64,000 nucleotides of DNA, taken from positions 247,638-311,637 of the forward strand of contig JAJDOG010000024.1 of the NCBI GenBank assembly GCA_022340285.1, written 5' to 3'. Positions within the stretch are counted from its first letter, which is position 1; the number at the start of each line of letters is the position of its first letter. Positions 27,197 through 37,295 of the stretch are shown in pieces. The position numbers and the translations under genes are program-made. The stretch comes from Betaproteobacteria bacterium (GTDB lineage Bacteria; Pseudomonadota; Gammaproteobacteria; Burkholderiales; SG8-39). Under the pieces are notes generated by a model. It was not told the origin of the DNA. It worked only from the letters and a program-made list of their open reading frames with translations, and did not search any database.

Positions 27197-28672
27197 ATGA
27201 ACGCACCGACCACACTTCCCGCGCTCAAGCTCAAGGACGGCAGCCTCTTCCGCCAGCAGTGCTACATCGGCGGCGAATGGGTGAACGCCGACAGCGGCAA
27301 GACCATCAACGTGACCGATCCCGCCACCGGCGAGGTGCTCGGCACGGTACCCAACATGGGCGCGGCGGAGACCCGCCGCGCGATCGAAGCGGCCAACGCC
27401 GCATGGCCCGCGTGGCGCGCCAAGACCGGCAAGGAGCGGGCCGCCATCCTGCGCAAGTGGTACGAGCTGATGATGGCCAACCAGGACGATCTCGGCATGC
27501 TCCTCACGGCCGAGCAGGGCAAACCGCTCGCCGAAGCGAAAGGGGAGATCGCCTACGGCGCGTCGTTCGTCGAGTGGTTCGCCGAGGAGGCGAAGCGCGT
27601 CTACGGCGACACGATCCCCGGCCACCAGGCGGACAAACGCATCGTCGTGCTCAAGGAACCGGTCGGCGTCTGCGCCGCCATCACGCCGTGGAACTTCCCG
27701 AACGCGATGATCACGCGCAAGGCGGGCCCCGCGCTCGCCGCGGGATGCACGATGGTCGTCAAGCCGGCCACCGCCACGCCGTACTCCGCGCTCGCGATTG
27801 CCGAGCTCGCCGAGCGCGCAGGCATGCCGAAAGGCGTGTTCAGCGTACTGACCGGCAGCGCCAAGGCGATCGGGGGCGAGATGACCGGCAATCCGCTGGT
27901 GCGCAAGATCACGTTCACCGGATCGACCGAGATCGGCAAGGTACTGATGGAGCAAAGCGCGAAGACGGTGAAGAAGGCTTCGATGGAGCTCGGCGGGAAC
28001 GCGCCGTTCATCGTGTTCGATGATGCGGATCTCGACGCCGCCGCCGACGGCGCAATGGCCTCGAAGTACCGCAACGCGGGCCAGACCTGCGTGTGCGCCA
28101 ACCGCCTGCTCGTGCAAGACAAAGTCTACGATGCGTTCGCGAAAAAGCTCGCCGAGCGCGTGGCCAAGCTCAAGGTCGGTAACGGCATGGAGACCGGCGT
28201 CACGACCGGTCCGCTGATCGATGCCGCCGCGGTGGCGAAGGTCGAGGAGCACATCGAAGACGCCGTCAAGAAGGGGGCCAAAGTCGTTGCCGGCGGGAAG
28301 CGGCATACTCTGGGGGGTCTCTTCTTCGAGCCGACCATCCTGGCCAACGTCACGCCCGAGATGAAGGTGGCTCGCGAGGAGACGTTCGGTCCGGTCGCTC
28401 CGCTCTTCCGCTTCAAGGAGGAGTCCGAAGCGATCCGCATGGCGAACGATACCGAGTTCGGCTTAGCGGCTTACTTCTATGCGCGCGACATGGGTCGCGT
28501 GTGGCGCGTCTCCGAGGGACTCGAGTACGGCATCGTCGGCATGAACACTGGGCTGATCTCCACCGAGGTCGCACCGTTCGGCGGCATGAAGGAGTCGGGG
28601 ATCGGCCGCGAGGGCTCGAAGTACGGGATCGAGGAGTTTCTCGAGATCAAGTACGTCTGCATGAGTATCTGA
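27197..28672 (+). CDS. gabD: NAD(P)-dependent succinate-semialdehyde dehydrogenase
   Basis: 491 residues from the ATG at 27197, the normal length for GabD. Aldehyde dehydrogenase landmarks are [25 protein letters not shown] (cofactor), [17 protein letters not shown] with the catalytic Glu, and GQTCVCANR with the catalytic Cys. The CVC pair is typical of GabD. It oxidises succinic semialdehyde to succinate at the end of GABA breakdown. No gabT is adjacent, and other semialdehydes are possible substrates. A TAAAAT about 70 bases upstream may be a -10 element. Confidence 0.9.
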   Translation: MNAPTTLPALKLKDGSLFRQQCYIGGEWVNADSGKTINVTDPATGEVLGTVPNMGAAETRRAIEAANAAWPAWRAKTGKERAAILRKWYELMMANQDDLGMLLTAEQGKPLAEAKGEIAYGASFVEWFAEEAKRVYGDTIPGHQADKRIVVLKEPVGVCAAITPWNFPNAMITRKAGPALAAGCTMVVKPATATPYSALAIAELAERAGMPKGVFSVLTGSAKAIGGEMTGNPLVRKITFTGSTEIGKVLMEQSAKTVKKASMELGGNAPFIVFDDADLDAAADGAMASKYRNAGQTCVCANRLLVQDKVYDAFAKKLAERVAKLKVGNGMETGVTTGPLIDAAAVAKVEEHIEDAVKKGAKVVAGGKRHTLGGLFFEPTILANVTPEMKVAREETFGPVAPLFRFKEESEAIRMANDTEFGLAAYFYARDMGRVWRVSEGLEYGIVGMNTGLISTEVAPFGGMKESGIGREGSKYGIEEFLEIKYVCMSI

Positions 28673-28691
28673 CCGAAAGGAAGCGCCGGCG

Positions 28692-29375
28692 ATGCTCGGC
28701 CGCCTGTTCAAGCAACCAAAGGCGCCGGGCAAGCCGGCGAGCCCGCCGCGTCCCGACGTGCGCGCGGACAGGCCGGCGATGCTCAATGTCGGGGGCAACT
28801 CCAAGACGGTTCCGATTCCGGCTCATTACGCGGGCTGGCAGCACTTCCTGCTCGACATTGACGCGACGGGCGACGCCGACATCGTGTGCGACGCGCGCGA
28901 GCTGGGTGGCTTCGACGCCGCCCGATTCGATGCGGTCTACTGCTCGCACAATCTCGAGCATTATTACCATCACGACGTACCGCTCGTGCTGGCGGGATTC
29001 ATGCACGTGCTGAAGTCCGACGGGTTCGCCGAGGTTCGCGTTCCGGACCTCGAGGCCGTGTTTCGCAAGGTGTCCGACGGCGAATTCGGCCTGGAGGACG
29101 TGCTCTACGACTCCCCCGCCGGGTCGATCACCCCGATCGACGTGATATACGGGTATGGCAAGGAGATCGAGTCGAGCGGTCAGGACTTCTACGCGCACAA
29201 GACGGGTTTCACGGCGAAGACCCTCACTACGACGCTGCAACGTGCGGGATTTCAGGAGATCTGGATGGCTCCTCCGCTCTCCGACTACGAGATTCGGGCG
29301 CTCGCGTTCAAGCAGGCCTCGACGCCGGAGCAGCGCACGCTTCTCGGCATCCCCCTCGACGCGCCCGTGGGATGA
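28692..29375 (+). CDS. SAM-dependent methyltransferase-like protein
   Basis: 227 residues. The central part reads LNVGGNSKTVPIP, then FDAVYCSHNLEHYYHHDV and LAGFMHVLKSDGFAEVRVPDL. This is the layout of class I methyltransferases, with an SHNLEH motif after strand 4 and a conversion to a DGFAEV strand; the acidic end of motif II is IDATGDAD. The first 28 residues are a basic, Pro-rich tail. It follows gabD by 19 nt with an AAAGGAAG site. Substrate unknown. Confidence 0.75.
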   Translation: MLGRLFKQPKAPGKPASPPRPDVRADRPAMLNVGGNSKTVPIPAHYAGWQHFLLDIDATGDADIVCDARELGGFDAARFDAVYCSHNLEHYYHHDVPLVLAGFMHVLKSDGFAEVRVPDLEAVFRKVSDGEFGLEDVLYDSPAGSITPIDVIYGYGKEIESSGQDFYAHKTGFTAKTLTTTLQRAGFQEIWMAPPLSDYEIRALAFKQASTPEQRTLLGIPLDAPVG

Positions 29376-29382
29376 AATTTCC

Positions 29383-29409
29383 GCCGCGGATGGCCCGCGC
29401 TTCCGCGGC
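29383..29409. terminator. hairpin between convergent genes
   Basis: GCCGCGGA and TCCGCGGC form a perfect 8-bp stem with an 11-base loop in the short gap between the methyltransferase-like gene and the SYLF gene. TATTTCTTGT follows on the plus strand and GGAAATTTC on the minus strand, so it could act as a weak bidirectional terminator. Confidence 0.4.
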
Positions 29410-29966
29410 TATTTCTTGTCGAGCTTCGTGATCTTGTTGCCCTGCAGCCCCAGCCCGGCCATGAGTCCCGACTGGCTGAAGATGAAGGCGTAGATCTCGT
29501 CCTTCAGCGTTGTCGTGGTCGCGGATTTCGCCATGCCCTCGTCCATCACGACGACACTCGGTCCGACGCCGACCTCGAAGCCGTCACTCGAGCCAAGATA
29601 GGCCAGCGCCGAATCAGTCATGAAGAAGAGCGCATAGCCGAATTTCTGCGCACCGACCTGCAAGCCGTACGATCCACCGGCCGTGTTGTAATAGCCGGCG
29701 ACCTTACCGCCCTTGTACAGCACGCCCTCGCCGTACTGTCCCCCCACGATCAGGCCGGCCTTGACGATGCCGGGGAACACGAGAATGCCCCTCGCCTTCT
29801 TGGCCAGCTCCCTGGCGGCGGGCACCTTGGCATAAAGGGCCTTGAGCGCCGCTTGGGACTCGCGATTCAGCTCGGCCGCACTCGCTGCAAGCGCTGTCTG
29901 CGGAGCGAGCGCAGGCATTGCCGCGACGGCGAGTACTGCAACCAACGAAATGATCCTCTGCATCAT
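29409..29966 (-). CDS. lipid-binding SYLF domain protein (YSC84 family)
   Basis: About 185 residues. The ATG at 29966 follows GGGGGAG, and a second ATG comes next. A signal peptide ends near ALA. The SYLF/YSC84 domain covers the rest, with KARGILVFPGIVKAGLIVGG, VAGYYNTAGGSYGLQVGAQ and MTDSALAYL. In eukaryotes this domain binds phosphoinositides; bacterial members are exported and of unclear role. Single gene, converging with the methyltransferase-like gene. Confidence 0.88.
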   Translation of the reverse strand: MMQRIISLVAVLAVAAMPALAPQTALAASAAELNRESQAALKALYAKVPAARELAKKARGILVFPGIVKAGLIVGGQYGEGVLYKGGKVAGYYNTAGGSYGLQVGAQKFGYALFFMTDSALAYLGSSDGFEVGVGPSVVVMDEGMAKSATTTTLKDEIYAFIFSQSGLMAGLGLQGNKITKLDKK

Positions 29967-30049
29967 CACTCCCCCCACAACGGAATTTGACTGCGCGGCA
30001 CTGCCTCCTGCTTCGAACGGCCAACCTCGAACGCGCGCGTGACAAGATA

Positions 30050-31144
30050 TCAGACGTTGAAGCGGAAGTGCATCACGTCCCCATCCCCCACCACGTACTC
30101 CTTTCCCTCGACGCGCATCTTCCCGGCTTCCTTCGCGCCCTGCTCACCGCGGCACGTCACGTAGTCCGCAAAGTTGATGACCTCCGCACGGATGAAACCC
30201 CGTTCGAAATCGGTGTGAATGACCCCGGCGGCCTGGGGAGCGGTCGAGCCGACCGGGACGGTCCACGCGCGGACTTCCTTGGGTCCCGCCGTAAAGTAGG
30301 TCTGCAGTCCGAGCAGCTCGTACCCGGCGCGGATCAGGCGCGCGAGACCCGGCTCCTCCAGACCCATGTCGGCAAGAAAGACCGCCTGCTCCGCTGCGTC
30401 CAGGTCGGCGAGCTGTGCCTCGATCGCCGCGCAGATCGGCACGACCGGAGCACCCTCGCGTGCGGCGTATTCCTCGACGGCGGCGAGCATCGGATTGCCG
30501 GTAAACCCGTTCTCGCTGACGTTGGCAACGTACATGACCGGTTTCATCGTGAGCAAGAAGAGGGGCTTGAGCACCGCGAGCTCTTCTTTCGCAAGCTGTG
30601 CGGTCCGGGCCGGGCGCGCCTCGTTCAGGACGACCCGCACTTTCTCCAGCACGTCGACGAGGCGCTGCGCCTCCCTGTCGCCACCCGAGCGCGCGACTTT
30701 GGAGTGCTTCGCGAACTGCTTCTCGACCGCGGCGAGGTCCGCGAGCGCGAGCTCGGTATTGATCGTCTCGATGTCCGATACGGGATCCACCTTGCCGGTG
30801 ACGTGCACGACGTTCGGATCCTCGAAGCACCGGACGACGTGCGCAATGGCATCGGTTTCGCGGATGTTGGCGAGAAACTGGTTGCCCAGTCCCTCCCCCT
30901 TCGAGGCACCGGCCACGAGGCCAGCGATGTCCACGAATTCCACGGCGGCGGGCACGACCTTCTGCGGTTTCGCGATGTGCGCGAGCTCCGCGAGCCGGGG
31001 ATCGGGAACCTCGACGATACCGATGTTGGGGTCGATCGTGCAGAACGGGTAGTTCTCGGCGGAGATTCCCGCCTTCGTCAGGGCGTTGAACAGGGTCGAC
31101 TTGCCGACGTTTGGCAAGCCAACGATGCCGCATCTCAGAGGCAT
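30050..31144 (-). CDS. ychF: redox-regulated ATPase YchF
   Basis: 364 residues. The Obg-like G domain has the P-loop GLPNVGKST (residues 8-16) and [20 protein letters not shown], and it lacks the usual NKxD (NVSE at that position), which explains ATP over GTP preference. A helical insert and a C-terminal TGS domain ending [10 protein letters not shown] follow. YchF binds ribosomes and responds to oxidative stress. It follows pth, with a strong hairpin in between. Confidence 0.97.
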   Translation of the reverse strand: MPLRCGIVGLPNVGKSTLFNALTKAGISAENYPFCTIDPNIGIVEVPDPRLAELAHIAKPQKVVPAAVEFVDIAGLVAGASKGEGLGNQFLANIRETDAIAHVVRCFEDPNVVHVTGKVDPVSDIETINTELALADLAAVEKQFAKHSKVARSGGDREAQRLVDVLEKVRVVLNEARPARTAQLAKEELAVLKPLFLLTMKPVMYVANVSENGFTGNPMLAAVEEYAAREGAPVVPICAAIEAQLADLDAAEQAVFLADMGLEEPGLARLIRAGYELLGLQTYFTAGPKEVRAWTVPVGSTAPQAAGVIHTDFERGFIRAEVINFADYVTCRGEQGAKEAGKMRVEGKEYVVGDGDVMHFRFNV

Positions 31145-31181
31145 TGGCGTCGCTCACTTAGCAATTTCTCAATACGAAACC

Positions 31182-31231
31182 GGAAGGTTACGGACAGGAG
31201 GAAACCGGCGGGTTCCCTCCCGTTACCTTCC
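31182..31231. repeat. long hairpin between pth and ychF
   Basis: GGAAGGTTACGG at 31182-31193 pairs with CCGTTACCTTCC at 31220-31231 with one mismatch, and the inside pairs further (GAGGAAACC with GGTTCCCTC). There is no U run after it in the direction of transcription, so it does not look like a simple terminator. It could be an mRNA processing or stability element. Confidence 0.55.
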
Positions 31232-31271
31232 TTCCCGCTGAACCGAACACCGCCAATTCCTGTCAACGTTT

Positions 31272-31886
31272 TCACTCTTCAGACTTCTCATCCGCGGGCG
31301 ACGGCGGCAGTTTGGGCTTCGTATGCAGCCGGTGCATCGCGCCGGTCAGGTCCTCCGCGAGGATCAGCGGCGCGACGTCCAGCGCCCGGTCGATCGCCTC
31401 CTCGATGAGCGCATTTTCCTCGGGGCGCGGCGGGTGGAGCACGTAGTCGGCGACCTGGCTACGATCGCCCGGGTGGCCGATACCGATCCGTAGCCGCCAG
31501 AAAGCCTGGGTCCCGAACGTGGCGTGAATGTCCTTCAACCCGTTGTGCCCCGCGACGCCGCCGCCGAGCTTGAGCTTCACCGTGCCGGGTTCGAAGTCGA
31601 GCTCGTCGTGGACCACCAGAATCTCCTCGGGGACGATCTTGTAGAAGCGCGCGAGCTGGGCGACGCTCCGTCCAGAATCGTTCATGTACGTTTGCGGCAT
31701 CAGCAGCCACACGTCGCCCGTGGCGGCGGCGATCTTTCCGGCGATCCCGTGGAACTTGGCTTCGCTGCGCAGCGACACGCGCTCCCGCTCGGCGAGGCGC
31801 TGCACGAACCGAAAGCCGGCGTTATGCCGGTCGCGCTCGTACCTGCGGCCAGGGTTGCCCAGCCCTGCGATGAGTCGTATCGCCAT
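31272..31886 (-). CDS. pth: peptidyl-tRNA hydrolase
   Basis: 204 residues. GLGNPGRRYERDRHNAGF carries the catalytic His and conserved Asn. MPQTYMNDSGRSV and VVHDELDFEPG, GGGVAGHNGLKDI and RLRIGIGHPG are the other signature strings. It frees tRNA from peptidyl-tRNA that drops off ribosomes. The last 20 residues are an acidic tail. It lies between rplY and ychF, the standard order. Confidence 0.97.
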   Translation of the reverse strand: MAIRLIAGLGNPGRRYERDRHNAGFRFVQRLAERERVSLRSEAKFHGIAGKIAAATGDVWLLMPQTYMNDSGRSVAQLARFYKIVPEEILVVHDELDFEPGTVKLKLGGGVAGHNGLKDIHATFGTQAFWRLRIGIGHPGDRSQVADYVLHPPRPEENALIEEAIDRALDVAPLILAEDLTGAMHRLHTKPKLPPSPADEKSEE

Positions 31887-32000
31887 GATCCCGCGCCACA
31901 GGTGTCCGGAGTTCGTGAAGAAAGCGCCTCGTCACGACCGGACCGGCGCAGCCGCACGCCGCGCCGGCCTCCCACCGTGCATCGCGGGCGGGCGTGAGAA

Positions 32001-32699
32001 CTACTTCTTCTCGCCTTTCTCCTTCTTGGGTTCCTCGGCGGGCGCTGCGGGCTCCTCGGCCTGCTTCGCGGCAGGTACCTCGGAGGCGGCCACCACCTCG
32101 GCAGCTTCGGCAGCCTCTTCCTCGACGGTGATCTCCTTCGGGATGCTCGTCGTCACCACGACAGGATTCTCGTCCGCGGAGAGCGCGGCCTCCACGCCCT
32201 TCGGCATGGGAATGTCCCGAACATGGATGGTATCGCCCAGGGCGATGTTGGAAAGGTCCACCTCGATGAACTCGGGAAGGTCGACCGGCAGGCACGACAC
32301 TTCGAGCTCCGTCATGACGTGGCTGATGACCGCCGCGGACAGCTTGACCGCCGGCGAGCCTTCCTGGCCCATGAAATGGAGCGGAACCTTGGTGTGGATC
32401 TCCTGGTCGGCGCGCACCCGCTGAAAATCGATGTGCTGCACCTGCTTCTTGTAGGGATGCATGTTGACCGCGCGAACCAGAACCTGCTGATCCTGGCCAT
32501 CCAGCTTGAGCGTCAGGATCGACGCGTGAAAGGCTTCCTTACGCAGATTCTGATAGAGCTCGTTGTGGTCGAACTCGATCATCTCGGGTGATTCGCCTCC
32601 GCCGTAGACGATGCCGGGTACTCGCCCGGTACGGCGCAGGCGGCGGCTCGCTCCGGTCCCTTGCGCCTGGCGCTTCACAGCGCTGATTTCGATCTTCAT
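32001..32699 (-). CDS. rplY: 50S ribosomal protein L25 (long CTC form)
   Basis: 232 residues, the long form with a C-terminal CTC domain rather than the short E. coli type. Residues about 1-95 form the 5S rRNA-binding domain (QGTGASRRLRRTGRVPGIVYGG). The TL5/CTC beta domain follows, and a final Ala/Glu-rich tail of about 45 residues ends in Lys. It sits between prs and pth. The leader contains a repeat element (32779-32876). Confidence 0.96.
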   Translation of the reverse strand: MKIEISAVKRQAQGTGASRRLRRTGRVPGIVYGGGESPEMIEFDHNELYQNLRKEAFHASILTLKLDGQDQQVLVRAVNMHPYKKQVQHIDFQRVRADQEIHTKVPLHFMGQEGSPAVKLSAAVISHVMTELEVSCLPVDLPEFIEVDLSNIALGDTIHVRDIPMPKGVEAALSADENPVVVTTSIPKEITVEEEAAEAAEVVAASEVPAAKQAEEPAAPAEEPKKEKGEKK

Positions 32700-32778
32700 T
32701 GTTTTCTCCAGGTGTGCACGGCCCGCGACCAGGCCCGCGCGGTTAATAGACTCTTATCAGTGTGTCGAAAGGCCCCGC

Positions 32779-32876
32779 GCATCCGCGCGAGGGGATAGAC
32801 AAAGGGGCCTTTCCCCCTTGTTCGTACGACCAGGGTTTGCCATGCAAGCTGGATTCTCTACTCGAAGCTGCCATGG
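32779..32876. repeat. intergenic hairpin repeat, copy 2
   Basis: In the 198-base gap between prs and rplY. It shares with copy 1 (13131-13227) the core CCCCCTTGTTCGTACGA and the following GGGTTTG and CTCGAAGC segments. The hairpin CAAAGGGG / CCCCCTTG here has one mismatch in the stem. The rest of the gap has no recognised signal. Confidence 0.75.
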
Positions 32877-32897
32877 CATGCACTCTGATCAGCACGC

Positions 32898-33848
32898 TTA
32901 CTCCATGAACAGCGAGGACACCGAATCCTCGTTGCTGATGCGCAGGATGGTCTCGGCCAGCAGCCCTGCCACCGAGAGCACCCTGATCTTCTTGCATGCC
33001 TGCGCATCGGCGCGCAGCGGGATGCTGTCCGTGACGACCACCTCGTCGAGCGCAGACTCGGCGATACGCTGCACGGCGTTGCCAGAAAGCACCGCGTGCG
33101 TGCAATACGCGAGCACGCCCACCGCCCCCTGCGCCTTGAGCGCTTCGGCCGCCCGGCACAGGGTGTTGGCGGTGTCGACCATGTCGTCCATGATGACGCA
33201 GGTGCGTCCCTCGACGTCGCCAATGATGTTCATCACTTCCGACACGTTCGGTCGCGGCCGGCGCTTGTCGATGATCGCAAGATCCGATTCGAGCCGCTTG
33301 GCGAGCGCCCGCGCGCGCACGACGCCTCCGACGTCGGGCGACACCACCAGCAGGTTCTCGTGATTGTGCTTCCAGACGTCGCCCAGCAGCACCGGCGCCG
33401 CATAGACGTTGTCGACCGGCACGTCGAAGAATCCCTGGATCTGGTCGGCGTGCAGGTCCATCGTCAGCACGCGGTCTACGCCCACCGCGACCAGCATGTT
33501 CGCCACCACCTTCGCGCTGATCGCCACGCGCGCCGAGCGCGGTCGGCGATCCTGCCGCCCGTAGCCAAAGTACGGGATCGCGGCGGTGATACGCCCCGCG
33601 GAAGCCCGACGCAGCGCGTCGACCATCAGGAGGGTCTCCATGAGATTGTCATTGGTCGGCGTGCATGTCGGCTGCAGGACAAAACAGTCCTTGCCGCGCA
33701 CGTTCTCGAGAATCTCGACCATGATCTCGCCATCGGAAAACTTCCCCACTACCGCATGCCCGATCGGGATGTTCAGGCGCTTGCAGACGTTGTGCGCGAG
33801 CAACGGGTTGGCGTTGCCCGCGAACACCATCAGGCTTTCGTAGGCCAT
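32898..33848 (-). CDS. prs: ribose-phosphate pyrophosphokinase
   Basis: 316 residues, full length for class I PRPP synthase. Signature strings are [21 protein letters not shown] (metal and ribose-5-phosphate), [17 protein letters not shown] and the PRPP loop [13 protein letters not shown]. It makes PRPP for nucleotide, His, Trp and NAD synthesis. It is the first protein gene after tRNA-Gln in the ispE-prs-rplY order that is typical of betaproteobacteria. Confidence 0.98.
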   Translation of the reverse strand: MAYESLMVFAGNANPLLAHNVCKRLNIPIGHAVVGKFSDGEIMVEILENVRGKDCFVLQPTCTPTNDNLMETLLMVDALRRASAGRITAAIPYFGYGRQDRRPRSARVAISAKVVANMLVAVGVDRVLTMDLHADQIQGFFDVPVDNVYAAPVLLGDVWKHNHENLLVVSPDVGGVVRARALAKRLESDLAIIDKRRPRPNVSEVMNIIGDVEGRTCVIMDDMVDTANTLCRAAEALKAQGAVGVLAYCTHAVLSGNAVQRIAESALDEVVVTDSIPLRADAQACKKIRVLSVAGLLAETILRISNEDSVSSLFME

Positions 33849-33899
33849 CTCGGCGCCTCCAGTCTCATCGCACGCGCGGCGATCCGCGTGTTACAGCGG

Positions 33900-33976
33900 T
33901 GGCTGGGGAGGTAGGATTCGAACCCACGCATGTCGGAATCAAAATCCGATGCCTTAACCAACTTGGCGACTCCCCA
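33900..33976 (-). tRNA. tRNA-Gln, anticodon UUG
   Basis: The minus-strand cloverleaf begins TGGGGAG and ends CTCCCCA-G-CCA, a 7-bp acceptor stem with encoded CCA. The anticodon loop TTTTGAT presents UUG, and the T arm is GGGTTCGAATCC. The U1-A72 pair and G73 are identity features of glutamine tRNA. It lies between ispE and prs. Confidence 0.97.
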
Positions 33977-33986
33977 ACGCGAACTC

Positions 33987-34820
33987 TCACCAGACGGCAA
34001 GCGGATGGCGGTCGAGTCCTCTGACCGTAAAACCGCGCATGCCTTCGGGAATTCTTGCGACGACTGCTTGCGCTTCGGCCTCCGACGCGAACTCCGCAAA
34101 GACGCTCGATCCCGAGCCGCTCATTCGCGCGTCGCCGAAGTCCTTCAGCCAGGCGAGGTGCATGGCTACTTCGGGGTACCTCGCACACACCACCGGCTCC
34201 AGGTCGTTGCGGCCGAAGCCATTGAAAAAGGCCGTAATTTTGATGGGTTTCGCATCACGTGTCAATTCGGGAGCAGCGAAGATTCCCGACGTCGGGACAG
34301 CCACTTGCGGCGTCAGAACGACGTACCAGGCGGGCGCCAGATCGAGCGGGGCGAGCACCTCTCCGATGCCTTCTCCGAACGCGTTGCGGCCGAACAGAAA
34401 GAACGGCACGTCCGCACCCAGCGTGACTGCGATCGTCGCGAGCTCGCCGCGCGAAAGCCCGGTGCGCCAGATCCGGTTCAGCCCAATCAGCGTGGTCGCG
34501 GCATCCGAGCTGCCGCCCCCCAGCCCCGCGCCCATCGGGATCCGCTTCTCGACGCGGATCGTCGCGCCGGCCCGGACACCCGCCACGCTCTTGAGCGCCT
34601 GCGCGGCGCGGACGGCGAGATTCTGCTCGGCCGGCACGCCGGGAAGATCGCTTTCCAACCGGATCGCGCCGTCATCGCGCTGCGCGAGTGAAATTCGATC
34701 GCAGAGGTCGATGAGCCGAAATGCGGTTTGCAGCAAGTGAAATCCGTCGGAGCGGCGTCCGACGACGTGCAGGAACAGGTTGAGTTTCGCCGGCGCGGCG
34801 AGCCGCTGGGCTTCGATCAT
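33987..34820 (-). CDS. ispE: 4-diphosphocytidyl-2-C-methyl-D-erythritol kinase
   Basis: 277 residues, GHMP kinase. APAKLNLFLHVVGRRSDGFH opens the protein, the ATP loop is PMGAGLGGGSSDAA (about 94-107) and a C-terminal MSGSGSSVFAEF completes the fold. It phosphorylates CDP-methylerythritol in the non-mevalonate isoprenoid pathway. It overlaps the end of lolB by four bases (ATGA). Confidence 0.97.
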   Translation of the reverse strand: MIEAQRLAAPAKLNLFLHVVGRRSDGFHLLQTAFRLIDLCDRISLAQRDDGAIRLESDLPGVPAEQNLAVRAAQALKSVAGVRAGATIRVEKRIPMGAGLGGGSSDAATTLIGLNRIWRTGLSRGELATIAVTLGADVPFFLFGRNAFGEGIGEVLAPLDLAPAWYVVLTPQVAVPTSGIFAAPELTRDAKPIKITAFFNGFGRNDLEPVVCARYPEVAMHLAWLKDFGDARMSGSGSSVFAEFASEAEAQAVVARIPEGMRGFTVRGLDRHPLAVW

Positions 34821-35371
34821 CGCGGGGCAGTGGCCCAGGAGTCGATCGTCAGGCGGATGTCCAGGCCGTCGCGCGTGAGGCGAAGGCGGCTCGGAAGGCC
34901 GACCCGCTCATCGTAGGCAAGGTACTCGATCATCCATCCAAGCTGGCGAATGACCTGCACGCGCGCGTCCTGCCCGTAGCGCACCTCGCTTGCTGCTCGC
35001 GGATAGGCTTCTCCGCGCACCCAATCTGGCAGTCCGGCAAGCGGGAGCCTCCAGCCAAGCGCCTGCTCGGTCAGCGCCTCCGGGTCCGTTGCGCTGATGC
35101 GCCGCGAGTCGGCGGTGGTCAACGTGTAGTGCTCTGCATGACGCGTGATTTCGGCAATACCCTGCCCGAGCGGGGTGCTGATGATGAGATCGTCGAAGGC
35201 AGGACCGTGCCGCCAGAACAGCCTTCCCGACGCGGCTTCCCGGTCGGAACGCACTGCAACGCGGCCAGTGAGCTCGAACGACACGCCGCTCGGCAAGGGC
35301 GCCGGTGCCGTCGCACAGGCTGCGAGGAGCGCAAGCCACAACCCTGCGGAGGCGCTGCGCCATGAAGGCAT
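34817..35371 (-). CDS. lolB: outer-membrane lipoprotein receptor LolB
   Basis: 184 residues. The signal peptide ends in the lipobox LLAAC (Cys near residue 19). The mature part FELTGRVAVRSDREAASGRLFWRH and DDLIISTPLGQGIAEI follows the LolB fold, which accepts lipoproteins from LolA and inserts them in the outer membrane. Its ATG overlaps the stop of the TPR lipoprotein (TAATG). Sequence conservation is low, as usual for LolB, but context supports it strongly. Confidence 0.93.
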   Translation of the reverse strand: MPSWRSASAGLWLALLAACATAPAPLPSGVSFELTGRVAVRSDREAASGRLFWRHGPAFDDLIISTPLGQGIAEITRHAEHYTLTTADSRRISATDPEALTEQALGWRLPLAGLPDWVRGEAYPRAASEVRYGQDARVQVIRQLGWMIEYLAYDERVGLPSRLRLTRDGLDIRLTIDSWATAPR

Positions 35372-37116
35372 TATTCAGGTTTGAAGCGCTTGATCGTCTT
35401 GATAAGCGTGTCGTTGTCCGGCGCCTTGGCAAGCGCCTCGTTCCAGACCTTCTCGGCCTCCGAGTGATGACCGGTCGCCCACAGCACCTCGCCGAGATGC
35501 GCGGCAATTTCCGGATCCTGGCGCTCGGCGTAAGCCTTGCGCAGATACTCGAGCGCTTTCTCGGAATCACCCAGCCGGTATTCCACCCACCCCATGCTGT
35601 CGATGATGAACGCGTCGTCCGGCGAGAGCGCCAGCGCCTTCTCGACCAGCTCGCGCGCCTCCGGCAAGCGCATCGAGCGGTCGGCCAGCGAGTAGCCAAG
35701 CGCGTTGTACGCGTGCGCGTGGTCCGGCTTAATGCTGATCACCTTGCGCAGCGAGGATTCCAGAATGTCGATCCGATCGATCTTCTCCGCGAGCATCGCG
35801 TAGTCGTACAGCAGATCGGTGTTGTCCGGAAGCTTCTCCAGCGCGCGTCCGACGACCGCAAACGCCTCCTCCGGTTGGCCCGCCTCGCGCAGCAGCTGGG
35901 CTTCCGCGAGAATCAGCTGGACCCGCTGCTGATTGTTGCTTGCGTTCACGCTCTGCAGGAACTTGCGCGCACCGTCGAGGTTTCCCTCCTTGCTGAGAAC
36001 CTGAGCCTGGCGAACCTGCGCCGGAATGTACTGTGCGCCGCGCGTAACCTCCCGATACCAGTCGAGCGCCTCCGGATACCGCTTCTGCTCTTCGGCAACC
36101 TGCCCCAGATAGAAGCGCACCGCGTTCCGGTCGCCGTAGTTGAGCGCGAGCAGCCGCTTTAGGTAATCCTCGGCGGGCCCCCAGTCCTCGAGTTGCATCG
36201 ACAGCAGCGCCACCGCAAACAGCACGTCGGTATTGTCGGGAAAATCCTTGAGCAGGATGCCGAACTCGCCGCGCGCCGCCTCGTATTTCTTTTCATTGAC
36301 GAGAACGCGCGCATAGTTCAGCCGGACGTCGCGCGACTGCGGATGGCTCTCCAGGAAGGTCGCCAGCACTGCAGCCGCCTCGTCGTTGGAGCGCTTCTGA
36401 AGAAGCTGCGCCTCGTAGAGGACCGCGAGCTCCCAGCCCGGACTGAGCCGTTTCGCCTCGCGCACCTCCTTCAAAGCGAGGTCGGGTTCGTCCGCGTTGG
36501 CCGCGGCCTGCGCGATCGCAAAATGCGCCTGCGCGAGATCGGGGTACGTGGCAGCGAGACGCTGGACGATGGCGAGCGACGCGGTCTTGTCGCCGTGGTT
36601 TGCCAGCAGGCGGTTGATCTGCATGAAAGCGTCGGCGCGCGTCGATTCGTTGGCCGCCAGAATCTCCTGCAGATGCGGTTCCGCCTCCTCGATGCGGTTC
36701 GCGGCGAGCAACAGGCTGGTCAGCGTCCGCTGCGCTTCGGGCGACTGCGGGTCCGTCTCGAGCCAGATGCGCGCCGATTCCAGTGCAGTCTCCGGCATCT
36801 GGGCCCTCAGGGCCGCGTCGGTGGCCGAGCGCGCGATGCGCGGATCGCGAGTCCGCTTGGCGAGGTCTGCGAACGCTTGCGCAGCGACAATGCGATTGCC
36901 GCTGTTGCTCGCGATCTCGGCGAGGAGCAGGCCGTAAAGGAGCTCGTCCGTGAGCTCCTGACGCGGCAGGTTGGGGCCTTTCGGCTGGTTCGCCTGTGTG
37001 GGGGCGGGGCGCACATCCTTCGCCTCGGCAGCCGCCTGCGTGACGGGCTGCTGCGCGCAGCCGGACGCGGCGAGCACCACGGTGATAGCGATGATTGGAT
37101 AGACGTGCCTAGACAC
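35371..37116 (-). CDS. TPR-repeat lipoprotein
   Basis: About 581 residues from the GTG at 37116. An ATG at 37185 would add 23 residues in front of an otherwise normal lipoprotein signal ([17 protein letters not shown]). The mature protein is made of many TPR helices across its whole length (for example [22 protein letters not shown]... in register with [21 protein letters not shown]). This gene before lolB is conserved in betaproteobacteria and its product is probably an outer-membrane-associated scaffold. The exact partner is unknown. Confidence 0.85.
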   Translation of the reverse strand: MSRHVYPIIAITVVLAASGCAQQPVTQAAAEAKDVRPAPTQANQPKGPNLPRQELTDELLYGLLLAEIASNSGNRIVAAQAFADLAKRTRDPRIARSATDAALRAQMPETALESARIWLETDPQSPEAQRTLTSLLLAANRIEEAEPHLQEILAANESTRADAFMQINRLLANHGDKTASLAIVQRLAATYPDLAQAHFAIAQAAANADEPDLALKEVREAKRLSPGWELAVLYEAQLLQKRSNDEAAAVLATFLESHPQSRDVRLNYARVLVNEKKYEAARGEFGILLKDFPDNTDVLFAVALLSMQLEDWGPAEDYLKRLLALNYGDRNAVRFYLGQVAEEQKRYPEALDWYREVTRGAQYIPAQVRQAQVLSKEGNLDGARKFLQSVNASNNQQRVQLILAEAQLLREAGQPEEAFAVVGRALEKLPDNTDLLYDYAMLAEKIDRIDILESSLRKVISIKPDHAHAYNALGYSLADRSMRLPEARELVEKALALSPDDAFIIDSMGWVEYRLGDSEKALEYLRKAYAERQDPEIAAHLGEVLWATGHHSEAEKVWNEALAKAPDNDTLIKTIKRFKPE

Positions 37117-37152
37117 GAGTCGCAATGCGGATCGCAATTCGGGTCGCAGTGC
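37117..37152. repeat. three 12-nt tandem repeats
   Basis: Three units in a row, GAGTCGCAATGC, GGATCGCAATTC and GGGTCGCAGTGC, directly adjoin the GTG start chosen for the TPR lipoprotein. If translation began at 37185 they would encode repeats of four residues (xLRx). Confidence 0.6.
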
Positions 37153-37295
37153 GCGACCCCGGTACAGTTTCTGGGCGGGGATCATCTGAAAAGTCTACGG
37201 TGAAGTGCGGCAGCCATCTTAGGTATATTTGCGGCTCCTCACAAGAAAACCCGGTACCCGGCACCAAATATCCCTGGCACACCAGGGCGCGGCGT

